Of a DNA stretch of 36,485 nucleotides, positions 25,512 to 34,700 are shown piece by piece. The translations under genes and the position numbers were made by a program. This DNA is from Candidatus Woesearchaeota archaeon CG11_big_fil_rev_8_21_14_0_20_43_8 (lineage in GTDB: Archaea > Nanobdellota > Nanobdellia > Woesearchaeales > CG08-08-20-14). Under the pieces are notes generated by a model that searched no databases, was not told where the DNA came from, and saw nothing but the letters and a program-made list of their open reading frames with translations. Each line of letters starts with the position of its first letter. Within the stretch, counting starts at the first letter, position 1. The DNA lies in the NCBI GenBank assembly GCA_002762705.1, contig PCVE01000108.1, positions 1 to 36,485 on the forward strand. Direction: 5' to 3'.

Positions 25512-28253
25512 TCAATAAAAATCCGCTAGAAATTCGATTATGTGGCAGACTTTTACTTTCTCTTTCGAAAGACAATTCTTGAGTTGCATTATGCATGAGG
25601 GACAAGTTGTCACTATGACATCCACCCCTGATTGTATAATCCCTTCTCTTTTGTTCTTGTCGAATATCTCTTTTGAACTCTTCTTCTGGGTGATTGCATA
25701 TGATCCGCCCCCGCCACAGCATCTGTCTGCGCCATCGACTTCGACATATTCAAGAAAGCCTGATCTTTCAAAGGCGTGTAATAATTCCCGCGGGGCCTTC
25801 GTGATCTTCTGGGCAAGCATATGACAGGGGTCATGATAACCGACCTTCAGTCTTCTCTTCGGTATCTTTTTTGGCATCCTGATCTTCAGATGCTGGACCA
25901 GGAATTCAGTCACGTCCATGATCTTTGGAGACATGGATCTTGCTTTTATCTTGTATATATCATCCTTGAAGAAATCAGGATACGCTTTCAGACCATTCCC
26001 ACATGTCCCGCAGCTCGTGATTATTATATCATATTTCGCCAATGAATCGACATTCTTATGTCCCAATGTCTCCGCTGTCTTTGTGTCTCCATAACATCTC
26101 ATTGGCACACCACAGCACCATTGCTCAGGTAATTCCACATAGACACCATTCTCATTTAGGAGCCTGACCATCGCAGGCGCAGTCTCATCATCGATGATAT
26201 CTGTGGCGCAGCCATAGAAATAAGCGACAGACACACGCGCATCCTGCCTTTTGATAGAATTCTTCACTCTTGATCGCAATGGTTTTTTCGCAAGCTTTGG
26301 CATTGCGTCCATCCCGATGATCCTCCTTGTTATAGGATTATTCCAGATCGGATGTGTCCATCCAGCTGCTGTCGCCATAGATTCGAATAAGCTCTTGTTT
26401 TTCATGACAGAGAATATAAATTTCAATGAAATATTCTTCTTCCTTGAAGCAGCGACCTCTTTTCCGACAGCGGCCCTGCTCGGACATTCAAATAGGCATC
26501 TGCCGCAGACGAGGCATTTATCGATTGTGTCTTGATATACCTTTGATTTCTGTTTGTCATCGACACCATGCATTGCGAGAGATTTACCTCTTGGTGAATA
26601 GCTCTCATCAAGTGTTGTCCCATAGATGCTGCAGAACCCTCTGCATTTTCCGCAGGTGGAACATGCATATGAATATTTGTCGAAGAATGTGTCTTCATAA
26701 GCTTTCTTGTCGCTGATCATCACATCCGGATTCATGATATCCTCCGGATCAATGATGGCTTTTGTCTTAGCAAGCAATCTATGATACTTATCTCCAAAGA
26801 AACCTTTCAAGAAAGGGCCGCGGACTCTTCCGATGCCATGTTCGCCTGATAATGCACCGCCAAGAGATTTTACCTTTGAGAACATAAGCTCCCCAATCCT
26901 CCAAAAAGAGCTGACTGTTTTTTTGTCAGACATGTCAAGAAGCAATCTCATATGGAGATTGCCTTCACCAGCATGGCCAAATATAGCTCCTTCAACACCC
27001 TCTTTCTTGAATAACTTGTGAGCGAATGCGATAGCATCTTTTATCTTATCTGGCGGGACGACTATATCTTCGATTATGGGTATTGGTTTCTTGTTGCTGC
27101 CATCTGGATTAAGTGTCTTGTTCATGTAGAATGTGTTCAATAATGATGCAAGCGAACGCCTGGCTTTCCATAGCTTCTCTTTGTCTTCTTCATTGGTCGC
27201 CTTTGCCACAGATATCGGCTTGTATCTTTTGAGTATCTCAGTTGCTTTCTCAAGCTGATTTTTGATGTCTTCATCGACTTCCACGAGTAGCATAGCGCCG
27301 CATTTAGGGATGTCAAATTCCGGATAGGCGGCCCTTATGATATCGATCGCAAGCGTATCCATGATCTCAAGGCCGCTTGGCGAAAGTCTCCTCAACAGAC
27401 GCACAGCTTTCACCGCATCATCGATATCTTTATAGAATGCGAGCGCGACATAACTCTCTTTTTTGGCGTGGATCACCCTAAGCTTTGCTTTCGATACGAT
27501 GCCTAGTGTTCCTTCGTTTCCTATGAATAGGTGATGAAGATCAAGATAGCCCTTGGCCATGCCAGCTTCGATATCGAAGAGATCATATCCGCATGATGCC
27601 TTCAATGTCTTAAGTGCACTGTTTTGTATGAGCATTTTGTTGTCCTTGATAAGCTGCACCAGCTCTCCGACAGAAGGATATTCTGCAAGCAATGTCTTGT
27701 ATTCTTTTGAATCGATACTATAACGCTTTGCGATGAGTTTTGATCCGTCTGGCAGATATACTTCCAGTTCTTCGACATAATCTCTGGTCACACCATATTT
27801 CAGTCCGTTGCTACCGCTTGAATTATTCGCGATATTAGCGCCGATCTGGCAGACATCACCGCTCGATGGATTAGGCGCGAACAAGAGGCCATTCTTTGCT
27901 AGTTTCTTGTTCAGATCTGCATAGACGATCCCTGGTTCCACAGTGACAAATCTGTTTTTTTTATCTATCGAGATCATCTTTGAATATCTCGACATATCAA
28001 GTATCAGCCCTTTGCCTATCGACTGGCCGCAGGTGCTTGTTCCGGCGCCTCTTGGTGTTATCGGGATCCCATGTCTTCTTGCGACATGGATAGCTTTTTT
28101 AATATCTTCTTCAGTCTCGATGAAGATGACTGCTGATGGCATGATCCCATAGATCGAAGCGTCTGTCGAATACGCGCATAATGTAGCCGGGTCAGATGAT
28201 GATTTCTTACCAAAGGTCTTTTCAAGATCCTTCTGTATTTTAGAATTCAACAT
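25512..28253 (-). CDS. FAD-linked oxidase fused to Fe-S CCG domains (D-lactate dehydrogenase/glycolate oxidase-like, GlcD-GlcF fusion)
   Basis: ITPRGAGTSTCGQSIGKGLILDMSRYSKM (FAD_binding_4); GAIFGHAGEGNLHMRLL; ALSGEHGIGRVRGPFL; CSTCGKCRGFCSIYG, CLVCGRCLFECPSRAAVG; CCGVPMRCYGD and DRCCGGGGSYAITQ. Confidence 0.93.
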   Translation of the reverse strand: MLNSKIQKDLEKTFGKKSSSDPATLCAYSTDASIYGIMPSAVIFIETEEDIKKAIHVARRHGIPITPRGAGTSTCGQSIGKGLILDMSRYSKMISIDKKNRFVTVEPGIVYADLNKKLAKNGLLFAPNPSSGDVCQIGANIANNSSGSNGLKYGVTRDYVEELEVYLPDGSKLIAKRYSIDSKEYKTLLAEYPSVGELVQLIKDNKMLIQNSALKTLKASCGYDLFDIEAGMAKGYLDLHHLFIGNEGTLGIVSKAKLRVIHAKKESYVALAFYKDIDDAVKAVRLLRRLSPSGLEIMDTLAIDIIRAAYPEFDIPKCGAMLLVEVDEDIKNQLEKATEILKRYKPISVAKATNEEDKEKLWKARRSLASLLNTFYMNKTLNPDGSNKKPIPIIEDIVVPPDKIKDAIAFAHKLFKKEGVEGAIFGHAGEGNLHMRLLLDMSDKKTVSSFWRIGELMFSKVKSLGGALSGEHGIGRVRGPFLKGFFGDKYHRLLAKTKAIIDPEDIMNPDVMISDKKAYEDTFFDKYSYACSTCGKCRGFCSIYGTTLDESYSPRGKSLAMHGVDDKQKSKVYQDTIDKCLVCGRCLFECPSRAAVGKEVAASRKKNISLKFIFSVMKNKSLFESMATAAGWTHPIWNNPITRRIIGMDAMPKLAKKPLRSRVKNSIKRQDARVSVAYFYGCATDIIDDETAPAMVRLLNENGVYVELPEQWCCGVPMRCYGDTKTAETLGHKNVDSLAKYDIIITSCGTCGNGLKAYPDFFKDDIYKIKARSMSPKIMDVTEFLVQHLKIRMPKKIPKRRLKVGYHDPCHMLAQKITKAPRELLHAFERSGFLEYVEVDGADRCCGGGGSYAITQKKSSKEIFDKNKREGIIQSGVDVIVTTCPSCIMQLKNCLSKEKVKVCHIIEFLADFY

Positions 28254-29128
28254 TTTATCTGCATTATCTCTGAATTGTAGTTTGTGTCTATCAGGTAATT
28301 CCCAGAATAAGTTATATCTCCCTTGAAATTCGACTCTAATCTGAGATAATATTTCTTATCAGGTTTTATGATCGGTGTGTCCATGAGAATGCACTTCTCG
28401 CAGATGGATATTGTCTTCTCGACGCCAAAAAGCGGGCCGAAACTGAATATTGTCTTGTAATCAGTCTCTGATTCTTCTCTGATCTGAAATGAACTGTTCG
28501 CAGGAGTGGATAGCTTATACTGTACATAAACAGCATTATGTTTTGTGCCAGGTTGACACGATCCTTTCACTGTGATCTCATAGAAATTGCTCCCTTCTGG
28601 AATCTTCGGTGCATTATACACCAATATCTCTTCTGGTTCCAGATCCTCTTTTGATTTTGTGTCTTCATCTACCACAGCATATTTCTGGACAATCTTTTCT
28701 GCGATGCATTTCCCATGTACACATGAAGCAGAGAGATCAGATGCCGACGTACATTCACCACATAAGAATTCATCCTCGCAAGCTGGACTCTTCCCGTCAT
28801 CAGATATGCTAATCTTTGATTTCGCGTCTTTGTTGATCGACAATGGACAAGAACAGCACTTGTCTGGTTTCACGATGATACAATCCTGATCTTCACTACA
28901 TGAGAATAATGATTTGGTATCGATTGGTTGAGGGCTGCTTTCCATCGTCGCGATATCGTTGATTGTAGAATTATCTTGGTCTGCTTTCAATTCATCCAGA
29001 TCTTTCACATCGGTGAAATCGAAATCATTGTATTCGCCTAATCTCTCAGGTTCTCTGTTACATCCTGCGAATATCAAAGATACAAGCAGGACAATGATAA
29101 TGATATAAACGGATCGCATATTGGTCAA
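28247..29128 (-). CDS. Putative lipoprotein with Cys-rich domain
   Basis: VYIIIIVLLVSLIFAGCNREP lipobox; CSEDQDCIIVKPDKCCSCPLSINKDAK...ACEDEFLCGECTSASDLSASCVHGKC; overlaps the start of the FAD/Fe-S gene. Confidence 0.75.
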   Translation of the reverse strand: MTNMRSVYIIIIVLLVSLIFAGCNREPERLGEYNDFDFTDVKDLDELKADQDNSTINDIATMESSPQPIDTKSLFSCSEDQDCIIVKPDKCCSCPLSINKDAKSKISISDDGKSPACEDEFLCGECTSASDLSASCVHGKCIAEKIVQKYAVVDEDTKSKEDLEPEEILVYNAPKIPEGSNFYEITVKGSCQPGTKHNAVYVQYKLSTPANSSFQIREESETDYKTIFSFGPLFGVEKTISICEKCILMDTPIIKPDKKYYLRLESNFKGDITYSGNYLIDTNYNSEIMQIKC

Positions 29129-29222
29129 ATCCCTCCAACAGATGATATCGCAGCTAAGTGATTATATAAAGGTTTCTCTCGGAGAGCATGTGCAGAATCG
29201 TGTATATGGGAAGTCTTGGAAT

Positions 29223-30422
29223 TCACTTAGAACTGATTATCTCTATGACATCCCGATGGTTCAGCTTGTATTCTTTTCCGACAGTGATCTTTTTCTTGAC
29301 ATCGATGGCCCTTATGAAATTCTTGCCAAAATCCGTGTGCAGCTTGAAAGCGAAATCAAGAGCTGTCGAATCCGGAGGCATCAGAAAACAATCCGGAAGC
29401 ACGTTTCCATCCGAATCAGCGAGCTTGTTGACACCGCCAGGGAATATCGCTATATAACCTAGCAGACCAAAGACAGCAGTATCCAGTATATCTTGCACCC
29501 CCGAGCCATTGTTTCTCTTAAGGACATTGTCTCTTATGAATCCTAAAGCAGCTTTCTGTGTATCATTCAGGCGATCTTCACTAGTTATCTTGAAATCATC
29601 TTCACCAGGGATATATTCGATCAATCCATGCTTGGCTGCCTCTTTCAATGCAAGCTCAGATTCTGCTGAGCAGCCGATGATCCTGTGTTCTGGAAACTCT
29701 TTCTTAAGTCTCTCAAGGTTGTCCCTACCATTTCCTACATCCATCTTGTTGGCCGCGATCACCATAGGTTTTGTGAGTTTCCGAAATTCGACTGCCAGAC
29801 TTCTTAGCTGGCTCTCAGTCCAGGAGATGACGCTATCCACAGGAAGGCCTAAATTCCTGATGACGATATTTGCCATGTCTTCATCTACTCCGACACCGGA
29901 TAACTGCTTTGCGAGAGCGACTTCGATCTTTCCACCAGTCTGCTGGATAGTCCTTGCGAATTTCTCCCATCCTTTCTTGAGTATCCCAAGGTACCACATG
30001 TCAAGCTCGATCTCAAGGAATCTTACATCGTCAGCTGGATCATGTGTGCCTGGTTCGACAGGTTCTCCTTTATCGTTTGTCGCTCCTGCTGCGTCGATGA
30101 CATGGATTAGGACATCGGCCTGCCGGATATCATCAAGGAACTGGTTTCCCATGCCCTTTCCTTCATAGGCACCCGGGACAAGCCCCGCGACATCTATCAG
30201 CTCAACAGGGACGAAACGTTTGTGGTTCTGGCAGTGGCCAGTCCTTGGATTGCATTGCGTATCAAATTCCTTGTCGACACAGTCGATCTTCACATATCCT
30301 ACTCCTGAATTGGGTTTTATCGTCGCGAATGGATAATTTGCGATGAGAACATCACCTAATGTCACTGCTTTGAAGAATGTGCTCTTTCCAACATTTGCCT
30401 TGCCGACAACACCGACCATCAT
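29223..30422 (-). CDS. ychF: YchF/OLA1-like GTP/ATP-binding protein with C-terminal TGS domain
   Basis: VGVVGKANVGKSTFFKAVT (P-loop), YPFATIKPNSGVGYV, LIDVAGLVPGAYEGKGMGNQFLDDIRQADVLIHVID, AANKMD; C-terminal TGS-like segment. Confidence 0.94.
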   Translation of the reverse strand: MMVGVVGKANVGKSTFFKAVTLGDVLIANYPFATIKPNSGVGYVKIDCVDKEFDTQCNPRTGHCQNHKRFVPVELIDVAGLVPGAYEGKGMGNQFLDDIRQADVLIHVIDAAGATNDKGEPVEPGTHDPADDVRFLEIELDMWYLGILKKGWEKFARTIQQTGGKIEVALAKQLSGVGVDEDMANIVIRNLGLPVDSVISWTESQLRSLAVEFRKLTKPMVIAANKMDVGNGRDNLERLKKEFPEHRIIGCSAESELALKEAAKHGLIEYIPGEDDFKITSEDRLNDTQKAALGFIRDNVLKRNNGSGVQDILDTAVFGLLGYIAIFPGGVNKLADSDGNVLPDCFLMPPDSTALDFAFKLHTDFGKNFIRAIDVKKKITVGKEYKLNHRDVIEIISSK

Positions 30423-30691
30423 GGTATTTGCACTGATATGTGGGATGTATAAAAATATTACTAAATTGACGCAGTGTCATTTTTGCGTGATCTTCATTGG
30501 ATAGATATCACATATCCATCTGTATCGGCCGTGATATATGTTTTTATCAGTCTGATCTATTCCAATTGTGGTCATGCGAAAGGGGCAAGACTCTACAGGC
30601 ATAAAAATCAACCGGACCCTAAAGATGGTCCATATCTGCGACTTGCGTTTTACTAAATCTTTTTATATATATCTGATCCTTATGCTTTTGC

Positions 30692-31378
30692 ATGCTAAAG
30701 ACTGATCTTCACATACATACAAATGAGGATCCTCAGGATTCATTCATCAAGTATTCTAGCAGGGATCTGATAGATATAGCATCTAAGAATGGTTATGATG
30801 TCCTTTCTATCACAAATCATAATGATGTCTTCAGCGATAAGGCTGTATCAGCATACGCCAAGAGAAAGGGGATATTGTTGATACCTGGCGCAGAGCTCAC
30901 GATTGACAGAAGGCATGTCCTTGTGTATGGGATCACTAATGCTGATCTGAAAAAAATAAAGACGATGGATGATCTTGGCAAGGCTCCGTTTGTGATAGCT
31001 CCGCATCCATTCTATAAAGCCAGATCCTGCCTTGGAAACAGGCTTGTTGAGCATCAGAGAAGGTTCGATGCTATAGAATACGCACATTTCCATATGGGCC
31101 ATGTCCTGAATTTCAACAAGAAGGCGATGCGCTTAGCAAATGACCTAAGGATCCCGATGGTCGGGAATTCAGACGCTCATTATATGATGCAGTTCGGGAA
31201 GACATATTCTCTTATAGACGCAGAGAAGAAGATGGATGATATATTTGAGGCGATAAGGAAGTTCAAGGTGAAGATCGTCTCAAATCCGCTCACTCCGATC
31301 GAATACACAAGAGTGATGTTAAGATCAATTCTCCTGTCTCCATTCGGGCGTATCACGCGCCGGTTCCGTAATCTTTAA
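30692..31378 (+). CDS. PHP-domain metal-dependent phosphoesterase
   Basis: LKTDLHIHTNEDPQD; LSITNHNDV; FVIAPHPFY; VGNSDAH. Confidence 0.9.
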   Translation: MLKTDLHIHTNEDPQDSFIKYSSRDLIDIASKNGYDVLSITNHNDVFSDKAVSAYAKRKGILLIPGAELTIDRRHVLVYGITNADLKKIKTMDDLGKAPFVIAPHPFYKARSCLGNRLVEHQRRFDAIEYAHFHMGHVLNFNKKAMRLANDLRIPMVGNSDAHYMMQFGKTYSLIDAEKKMDDIFEAIRKFKVKIVSNPLTPIEYTRVMLRSILLSPFGRITRRFRNL

Positions 31379-31404
31379 ATAGGCTCTTTCTCAAGATTAT
31401 ATGT

Positions 31405-31959
31405 ATGGCCACATCGTACAAGATAGCGCAACCAGAGATAATCTTCCAGGATGTGTTCAAGCTAAAAGAGGTCTATGAGCTTATCCATGACTGGTTGAAT
31501 GATGAGAAATATCTGGATAAGAGGGGCGGGGATCAGTTCATGGAGAAATATTACCATGAAAGGCGTATCCAGAATGTCGGAAAAGAGATCCGTATCTGGT
31601 GGAGGACTTTTAAGAACCCGACAAAATATTTCCAATACAAGCTGGATGTCGATTTCTTTGTCATCGCCATGAAAGATGTGGATGTCGTGAAAGATGGCAA
31701 GAAAGAACGCGCTAATCATGGCGAGCTGCAGATCAAGATCACAGGTACGCTTGTCGTGGATCCAAAAAATATGCTGACTGATAGTGTGATTCTAAGGCCA
31801 TTTCATTGGATATTTGAAAGAGTGTGGATGAAACAGGAACGTGATTATCATTACGCATATCTGCTTAAGAAAGTGAATCAGCTCGAAGGAGAAGTCAAGA
31901 CCCACTTAAAGATAACAAATTTCATGCCGCAGTTCAAGCCTTATCGTCCACAATATTGA
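31405..31959 (+). CDS. Hypothetical protein, no recognised family
   Basis: 184-aa ORF, MATSYKIAQPEIIFQDVFKLKEVYELIHDWLNDEKYL; closely follows the PHP gene. Confidence 0.75.
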   Translation: MATSYKIAQPEIIFQDVFKLKEVYELIHDWLNDEKYLDKRGGDQFMEKYYHERRIQNVGKEIRIWWRTFKNPTKYFQYKLDVDFFVIAMKDVDVVKDGKKERANHGELQIKITGTLVVDPKNMLTDSVILRPFHWIFERVWMKQERDYHYAYLLKKVNQLEGEVKTHLKITNFMPQFKPYRPQY

Positions 31960-31969
31960 TTACATGTCT

Positions 31970-32716
31970 TCACTTGATCTTTCTTACGAAACTAAGGAAA
32001 CCGGAATGGTTTATGGATCGTGATTTAGGTCGGACTTTTCGTCCTTCTATCTCCCATTGTCTCTCTGTGAGCTCGATCGTCTCGATGAACTGGAACTTGT
32101 CTCTGATCTTCACAGCCTCGACAAAATCGCTCACTTGCGGTATGCACGGAGAATAAGACACAAGCATGCCCCCCACTTTCAAGCACTTCTCTGCTGAATC
32201 AAGCGCGAGCCATGGTTCTGGGACATCGAGTGTCATCGTATCTGCATCATCCACTGGGACAGATTCATAGATATCATGTTGTTCTGCGACAATATTAGAG
32301 AATCCCATGAACTCGATATTCTTCTTTGCGACAGCAAGATGGTCTTCGCGTTTCTCGAAAGTATAGACTTTTTTCGCGATCGCGCCAAGCGAGATGGCGA
32401 GGGCTCCTGACCCAGCGCCAGCATCGACGACAACAGATTCTTTTGTTATCCCGCATCTGGTGATTATCAATCCGATATCTTTTAGCGGGATTATCTGTGG
32501 AGCACGTTTTATCTTCGAATAGATATCAAGAAAATTCGGTTCAAGGATGATGAACTCATCTTTTGTGTTGGATTGGACAATATTCCCTGCTTTCTTTTCC
32601 AGCTCTGTAGAGCAGACGAATCCGAACTGTGAATGGAAATCTACTGAAGTGTCCCTGACATAGAATTTTCTGCCGGTCTTCTTGTGCATCAGTATCTTCT
32701 TGATATCAATCGCCAT
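31970..32716 (-). CDS. TrmI-like tRNA (adenine-N1)-methyltransferase
   Basis: IIPLKDIGLIITRCGITKESVVVDAGAGSGALAISLGAIAKKVYTFEKREDHLAVAKKNIEFMGFSNI; TLDVPEPWLAL; TERQWEIEGRKVRPKSRSINHSGFLSFVRKI. Confidence 0.9.
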   Translation of the reverse strand: MAIDIKKILMHKKTGRKFYVRDTSVDFHSQFGFVCSTELEKKAGNIVQSNTKDEFIILEPNFLDIYSKIKRAPQIIPLKDIGLIITRCGITKESVVVDAGAGSGALAISLGAIAKKVYTFEKREDHLAVAKKNIEFMGFSNIVAEQHDIYESVPVDDADTMTLDVPEPWLALDSAEKCLKVGGMLVSYSPCIPQVSDFVEAVKIRDKFQFIETIELTERQWEIEGRKVRPKSRSINHSGFLSFVRKIK

Positions 32717-32723
32717 GTTCTCT

Positions 32724-34526
32724 TCAATTATTGACCATTATCTCGACATTATTGCCGAAGAGACTCTTAAGGTCCTCAAATATCTTGCTCTTTAGCATTA
32801 TCTTCTCTTGGAACTTAGCCTCGCCCATGTATCTCTCGAACTCTTCCATATCGCTCTTATCGATCTTGTCAAGTCCGCCCGCTTCGGTGACTTTCGCTTT
32901 CCTTATCTCTTTTTCACCTTCATTGGCATCGTATAAGATAAATGCGTCGCCTTTCGCGAACATGATTATCTCAGCATACTTGTCGCCGAACTTGACCTTT
33001 ATCTTGCTTTTCTCGATCTCATTCGCACGTTTCCTCTGCATATATTCGACCATGAACTTGATGTAATTGTGGGCGTCTTTCCTTATGTTCTCGACGTCTT
33101 GTTTTGTGATGGTGCCTTTTGGGTAATCCACTTTCGCTTTCAGGATCTGTTTTAGCACACGCATCGTCTTGTCTGGGAAGATGCCAGCATTGATTATCTT
33201 TTCTTGGAAGACATTTGGAAGATCTTCTGCTGACACTTTTTTCACGCCTTCAAGTTTCAGGACATCTCTAGATGCTGCGACGACATTATCGTTTGCATGC
33301 AGCACAGTCTCTTCAAGTTTCTTCTTCTCGATCTCTCCATAGAGCTCTTTGATCCTCTTCAGATATCTCTCGACATTCTTAATGAGACGTTCTGCTTTTG
33401 AGCCGTCTAATGATTTGACCTCGTCATATTCATAGCTTTTCCATAGCTGGACCTGCTCATCGATTATGTCTCCGTACTCTTTCTCGAGCATCTTCTCCTT
33501 GTCGACAAAGACCTCTTTTATAAGTCTCGCTGTCTCTCTTGGTGTGGTCGGATTGATGCCATACATCATGAGAGCGGCCTGCGATGGATTGAGGATAGCA
33601 TAATATGCATCTTCTACACCAGCAGAGAGGATCTTGTTCTTCGCTCTCTCAAGGAATTGTTCTCCAGAATTCTGGAACATGTCGATAGATTCAGCTGATG
33701 GTTTTATCTTTCCCATCTTTAAGAGCTGCTTCCAAGGCATGTACATTCCCCGGTCATAGAACGGGATGCCATCTCTTAGGAATGTGAAGATGACTGGGTT
33801 CGCATCTTTTATCGAATCCCAAAAATCCGTGAGCAAATATGTCTGGACATGCAATTTTATCTTGACGCCAGTGATCTCTGCCGCTTTGTAGGCCATATCA
33901 TACATGATCGCAGTGAGCTTGTCCTTGAGCTCGCCACGGCTCATACGTTTGACATCTGTATCATCGATGACCACGAACGCGTCGATATCGCTCTTCTCAT
34001 GGCCGTCGCCCCTGAAATGTGATCCGGCACAGACATAACAGACGATGTATTTCTCGAACTTGTCAAGGCTCATCTTCTTGTGCACTTCTGATAGTTTTAT
34101 GCCTGAGATAGTGCCCCTGTCATAGACTGGCTGTGACATGGCGATCTGGTTCAATTTGTCGTATTTACCGTCATGACATTCTCCCCATATCTCTGAGACT
34201 ATCCATGTCTGGACTATCATGTTTGGATCCACTTCCTTTGCTAAGGATGCGATTATCGCGCCTAGCTTGTCGGAAAGCTCTTGCTTTGACATCTTTTGTG
34301 AATCGGAATCATCGACGACGACAAGCACATTGATATCCTCTTTCTTGTCTTTTGTCGGTGGGAGAAGTGTGACACCAAGTATGTATCTGTCGAATTTCTC
34401 AAGCACATTCTTTGAGAATAGGTCAAGTTTATCTTTCAGCTCTTTTAGTTCTGGCGGGAATTCTGGAAGCTTCTGGCTTGCCATGAAATCCTTCTTTTTC
34501 TCTTGTTTCTTTCCCTTGCTTGTCAT
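32724..34526 (-). CDS. Nucleotidyltransferase protein with tandem NTase-like domains and helical C-terminal region
   Basis: Second unit AGSHFRGDGHEKSDIDAFVVIDDTDVKRMSRGELKDKL has the GS..(D)xD NTase motif; first unit LPPTKDKKEDINVLVVVDDSDSQKMSKQELSDKL is a related copy without the GS motif. Confidence 0.8.
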   Translation of the reverse strand: MTSKGKKQEKKKDFMASQKLPEFPPELKELKDKLDLFSKNVLEKFDRYILGVTLLPPTKDKKEDINVLVVVDDSDSQKMSKQELSDKLGAIIASLAKEVDPNMIVQTWIVSEIWGECHDGKYDKLNQIAMSQPVYDRGTISGIKLSEVHKKMSLDKFEKYIVCYVCAGSHFRGDGHEKSDIDAFVVIDDTDVKRMSRGELKDKLTAIMYDMAYKAAEITGVKIKLHVQTYLLTDFWDSIKDANPVIFTFLRDGIPFYDRGMYMPWKQLLKMGKIKPSAESIDMFQNSGEQFLERAKNKILSAGVEDAYYAILNPSQAALMMYGINPTTPRETARLIKEVFVDKEKMLEKEYGDIIDEQVQLWKSYEYDEVKSLDGSKAERLIKNVERYLKRIKELYGEIEKKKLEETVLHANDNVVAASRDVLKLEGVKKVSAEDLPNVFQEKIINAGIFPDKTMRVLKQILKAKVDYPKGTITKQDVENIRKDAHNYIKFMVEYMQRKRANEIEKSKIKVKFGDKYAEIIMFAKGDAFILYDANEGEKEIRKAKVTEAGGLDKIDKSDMEEFERYMGEAKFQEKIMLKSKIFEDLKSLFGNNVEIMVNN

Positions 34527-34700
34527 TTATTCATCGCCTCATAGTAATCATAAGTCCCTGGATAGGGAAATGTCCCCCCATTTATAAACATATATATAAT
34601 AACCCTATAACGACTGGGACAATTTGGTCACATATATACATAAAAAGGTTTTTAACCAACAGAGCCTTGATTATCATAAGCATAGAAAGAGGTGCTATAC

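Noticed and set aside
25333-25722. 129-aa minus-strand ORF overlapping the 3' end of the FAD/Fe-S gene
   Set aside because: Out of frame with the well-supported FAD/Fe-S protein, no recognisable domain, and extends into the nrdJ leader.
30474-30656. 60-aa plus-strand ORF in the ychF/PHP intergenic region
   Set aside because: No convincing start context or domain; cannot be distinguished from chance.
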